Assembly (NCBI GenBank): GCA_032260445.1
Contig: JAVVFG010000203.1
Coordinates: 1-7,627 of the forward strand
DNA length: 7,627 nucleotides
DNA from: JAAYYY01 sp032260445
GTDB taxonomy: Bacteria; Chloroflexota; Anaerolineae; Promineifilales; Promineifilaceae
Reading direction: 5' to 3'
The translations under genes were made by a program, and so were the position numbers. A model generated the notes under the pieces. That model searched no databases, was not told the DNA's origin, and worked only from the letters and a program-made list of their open reading frames with translations. Each line of letters opens with the position of its first letter. Position 1 is the stretch's first letter. This document shows positions 5,558 to 7,627 of this stretch, in pieces.

Positions 5558-5922
5558 GAGTTGAAAAAGGCGTCATGGTTGCCCTCGGTTACGGCAAGTA
5601 CTTCCGCTCGGATGCGATTAAAGGGCTGGAGCCGATCGAAGAGGAGGAAGGGCGCGGGCCAGGACAGCGGACCTGGGTCTACGTGGACGGGGTGGAGGAG
5701 CCGGTCGTCGCCTCTCGCTCCGAGGCAACAATCCTGCGCGACATGGTCGAGACGCCCCGTGAGGTGACGCGCGCCCGCGAGCAGTACCAGTTACTCGTGG
5801 ATATCCTGGAAACGGTTCACGAATTTGATCCGGTACTGCGGCGCATCGTGCAGCAGCAGGCGAACTGGGACCTCGACCGGCTGGAACGCCAAATCATTGC
5901 CACGATTGGCGAAGACGACTGA
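5554..5922 (+). CDS. 122-residue protein, possible RemA/FlbD-like regulator with helical C-terminus
   Basis: An acidic 122-residue soluble protein I cannot assign with certainty. Residues 7-64 have the look of the short beta-rich RemA (DUF370) or FlbD type. VALGYGKYFRSDAIKGLEP at 9-27 parallels RemA's INIGFGNIISANRMISIVSP. GQRTWVYVDG at 37-46 parallels its GRRTRAVVVMDS, and EEPVVASRSEATI at 48-60 parallels the following strand and helix. Residues 65-118 are charged and helical-looking, an extension those families lack. RemA is a DNA-binding regulator of matrix genes in Bacillus; FlbD is a small flagellar-operon protein. Neither role can be transferred here. The start is set by the strong ribosome site 5537-5547 and the four-base overlap with the membrane protein gene, so the two are co-expressed. 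The gene is real on these grounds; the family link is a hypothesis from motif pattern only. Confidence 0.7.
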   Translation: MRVEKGVMVALGYGKYFRSDAIKGLEPIEEEEGRGPGQRTWVYVDGVEEPVVASRSEATILRDMVETPREVTRAREQYQLLVDILETVHEFDPVLRRIVQQQANWDLDRLERQIIATIGEDD

Positions 5923-5989
5923 CCCGCGCCTGGCCGCCCACGCTGCCACGTCTCCCCTCATGTAAGAAAGGGGCCCCTGCCCCCGCGGC

Positions 5990-6976
5990 CTATTTCCAGT
6001 CTGTCTGTAGCTGTCTGCGTGCATTCAGGTACTTGTCGGCAGCGATGGCGGCTATAACCCCGTCCGCAGCCGCGATGACTGCCTGCTTGATGTGCGCGCA
6101 GAGTAGATCGCCGACGGCAAAAACGCCAGGAATCGGTGTCTGCATTTCGCTATCTACGACGAGACAGCCGTCCTTGCTTGTTTCTACCTGACCCATTAAG
6201 AAATCGGTGATTGGCTTGCCGCCCTGCAGGTAGACGAAGGCCCCCTTGACCGGCAGCGTCTCTTCAGACCCACGGCGCGGTTGGATGCGAACGCCCGCGA
6301 CCGTGCCGTTACCCATAATCTCCTTCAAACGCGTGCCCAAACGCATCTCGATCTTTGGATGCGCAGCAACCTCGGCGGCGATGTGCTCGCGCGCCTTCAG
6401 CTCCGGCGTCGGCGAAATCAGATGCACCTTGTCGGCAAACTTGGTCAGGAACAACGCTTCTTCCAGCGCCTCGTCATTGTTGCCGACGACGGCGACCGGC
6501 TGCTCGCGGAAGAAGGCGCCGTCACAGGTGGCGCAATAGCTGACGCCGCGCCCTAATAGCTCCTCCTCGCCGGGAATCGCCCCGGTGCGCCCCATCGAGC
6601 CAGTGGCGAGGATGACAGCGCGCGCATAGTACGCGTCGGTGCCGGCCATCACCATTTTCGGTTCCGAACTGAGGTCGACGCCGACAACCTTGTCGGTCAG
6701 AAACTCCGCGCCGAACGATTCCGCTTGCTGCCGCATCGTCTCCACGAGCTCGGCTCCCGTCACCGGACCGGGAACGCCGGGGTAGTTGCTGATTTTTACC
6801 GTCAGGCCGAGCGCACCGGCGGTCAGGCCCTTGTCGATCACCAGCGTGCGCAGGTCGGCGCGTGCCGTATAGATCGCCGCGCTGGCACCGCCGGGACCAC
6901 CGCCGATGATGATGACGTCATATTCCTTGTTGGCTTCATTCGAGCTTAAGCCAACACTGAAATCTAGTCCTTCCAT
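5990..6976 (-). CDS. trxB: Thioredoxin reductase with intact CATC but degenerate nucleotide site
   Basis: A 328-residue FAD disulfide reductase of the thioredoxin reductase family. It has GGGPGG at residues 25-30, LATGS at 123-127, the redox-active CATC at 148-151 inside VSYCATCDGAFF, and the C-terminal FAD motif VFAVGD at 285-290. The second dinucleotide loop reads GNNDEA (165-170) rather than GGGNSA or GGGDSA. The HRRxxxR motif that binds the NADPH phosphate is replaced by ISPTPELKAR (187-196). NADPH is therefore unlikely to be the ordinary donor; NADH, ferredoxin (as in clostridial ferredoxin-dependent flavin thioredoxin reductases) or F420 are possibilities. An 18-residue N-terminal extension precedes the first strand; the start is backed by GAGGG (plus-strand 6983-6987), six bases upstream. 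It lies just downstream of a PDO gene, its likely partner. It is convergent with the + strand genes, with 67 bases between. Confidence 0.9.
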   Translation of the reverse strand: MEGLDFSVGLSSNEANKEYDVIIIGGGPGGASAAIYTARADLRTLVIDKGLTAGALGLTVKISNYPGVPGPVTGAELVETMRQQAESFGAEFLTDKVVGVDLSSEPKMVMAGTDAYYARAVILATGSMGRTGAIPGEEELLGRGVSYCATCDGAFFREQPVAVVGNNDEALEEALFLTKFADKVHLISPTPELKAREHIAAEVAAHPKIEMRLGTRLKEIMGNGTVAGVRIQPRRGSEETLPVKGAFVYLQGGKPITDFLMGQVETSKDGCLVVDSEMQTPIPGVFAVGDLLCAHIKQAVIAAADGVIAAIAADKYLNARRQLQTDWK

Positions 6977-7000
6977 TTTCTTCCCTCTTTACTCCAGCGG

Positions 7001-7026
7001 AAAAGACGCGCGTGGGCGCGTCTTTT
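7001..7026 (-). terminator. Terminator-like hairpin between the PDO and thioredoxin reductase genes
   Basis: Bases 7001-7011 (AAAAGACGCGC) and 7016-7026 are exact reverse complements around a four-base loop. AGCG (6996-6999) and CGCT (7027-7030) extend the pairing past one bulged G. Read on the - strand, the right arm ends in TTTT, the pattern of an intrinsic, possibly bidirectional, terminator 42 bases after the PDO stop. It ends only 24 bases before the reductase start, leaving no room for a promoter downstream of it. Partial read-through or attenuation is therefore more likely than full separation. Confidence 0.6.
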
Positions 7027-7068
7027 CGCTCTTACATCCTGCTACGTGGCGCCTACGAACTGCCCGGG

Positions 7069-7627
7069 TCAGGCCACAGCTTTGCCGACAGCCTCGTCGA
7101 GCCTGGCCATGATCATCGCCTCTGGCATAGCGCCTTCGATGTGTACCGTCTCGTTGATCACCGTGCGCGGAACGCCCTGTACCTGGTACTTGTTGGACAG
7201 GTGCGGGAACTCAATAGCCTCGACCATATCGCCGCGAACGAGGTCGCTTTCCATCGCTAACTGGTGGGCGAGGATGACCGCCCGCGGGCAATACGGGCAT
7301 GTCGGCGTAACGAAGACTTGGAAGTGTACCGGCGTCTCCAGCGCAGCGACCTGCTCACGCGTAGCATCGCTCAAACCGGTCTCACCGCCGGAGACCATCT
7401 TGATATCTTCGATCAGAGTAGCGAACTCGTAACCAGATGGGATGCCATAGAAGCGGATCCCGAAATCTTTCGGTTCGTCGCCGCCACGCATCACAATGGT
7501 GGCTGGAATCTTGTCGATGCCAAATTCGTCGACTTTATCGCCGTCGGCGACCAGGTCATAGACCTCGAGCTCGACCTTATCGGAAAGCGCGACCACCTCT
7601 TCCGCAATCTGCCGCGTTTCCGTGCAG
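7069..7627 (-). CDS. Protein disulfide oxidoreductase (PDO, glutaredoxin-like), 5' end off right edge
   Basis: The C-terminal 185 residues of a PDO, a protein of two fused thioredoxin folds that handles disulfides in the cytosol, mainly of thermophiles and other anaerobes. The frame stays open to the right edge and begins with Cys-Thr-Glu-Thr-Arg, where the Cys is probably the second cysteine of the N-terminal active site. The GTG at plus-strand 7596 is internal, not the start. In fragment numbering, IPAT (40-43) is the first cis-proline loop, then FGIRFYGIPSGYEFATLIED (55-74), a family signature. VTPTCPYCPRAV (106-117) carries the second active site CPYC, and GVPRTVINE (151-159) the second cis-proline loop. 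About 30-40 residues are missing, judged from a usual length near 220-230. The adjacent thioredoxin reductase on the same strand is the expected electron donor. Confidence 0.9.
   Translation of the reverse strand, partial: CTETRQIAEEVVALSDKVELEVYDLVADGDKVDEFGIDKIPATIVMRGGDEPKDFGIRFYGIPSGYEFATLIEDIKMVSGGETGLSDATREQVAALETPVHFQVFVTPTCPYCPRAVILAHQLAMESDLVRGDMVEAIEFPHLSNKYQVQGVPRTVINETVHIEGAMPEAMIMARLDEAVGKAVA

Noticed and set aside
5932..5990. Inverted repeats (GGCCGC/GCGGCC and CCCCT/AGGGG) between the convergent genes as a bidirectional terminator
   Set aside because: The outer arms are far apart, the inner stem is only five base pairs, and no T-run follows on either strand, so it is not well supported although termination is expected here.
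7594..7596. GTG as the start of the PDO gene
   Set aside because: The frame stays open to the right edge and the upstream residues match the PDO N-terminal active-site helix, so the gene is cut by the window.

Overview
The window reads as a GC-rich bacterial chromosome segment carrying about ten protein genes, packed tightly and with no gene-free stretch longer than about 190 bases. No tRNA, rRNA, CRISPR array, transposase or integrase is visible. Two CooC-type ATPases and a DUF3786-type protein point to an anaerobe with carbon monoxide dehydrogenase/acetyl-CoA synthase (the Wood-Ljungdahl pathway). A protein disulfide oxidoreductase (PDO) next to a thioredoxin reductase is a pairing most often seen in thermophiles. 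Together these suggest a Chloroflexota-like (Dehalococcoidia type) or deep-branching Actinomycetota-like anaerobe. That assignment is an inference and is not secure.

Left part (1-2633, + strand): the 3' part of a malic enzyme gene enters from the left edge. One base after its stop begins a thioredoxin-reductase-like flavoprotein in which both active-site cysteines of the usual CxxC are serines. A very stable 15-bp hairpin follows, then a DUF3786 protein.

Middle (2645-4297, + strand): a putative extended -10 promoter lies at the end of the DUF3786 gene and leads into two different CooC-family nickel-insertion ATPases. Both have an intact deviant Walker A motif and a CxC metal-binding motif. 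The CODH/ACS structural genes are not in the window. With DUF3786, this is best read as an accessory and maturation block for those enzymes.

Right of centre (4371-5922, + strand): a candidate promoter with an imperfect palindrome next to it precedes a BON-domain protein with an Arg/Gly-rich N-terminus. Then come a four-helix membrane protein and, overlapping its stop codon by four bases, a 122-residue protein whose N-terminal half recalls RemA/FlbD-type small regulators.

Right end (5990-7627, - strand, convergent with the rest): a thioredoxin reductase with an intact CATC motif but a degenerate pyridine-nucleotide site. Upstream of it is a PDO-type glutaredoxin-like protein that runs off the right edge. 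A terminator-like hairpin separates them. The pair looks like a disulfide-reducing module whose electron donor may not be NADPH.
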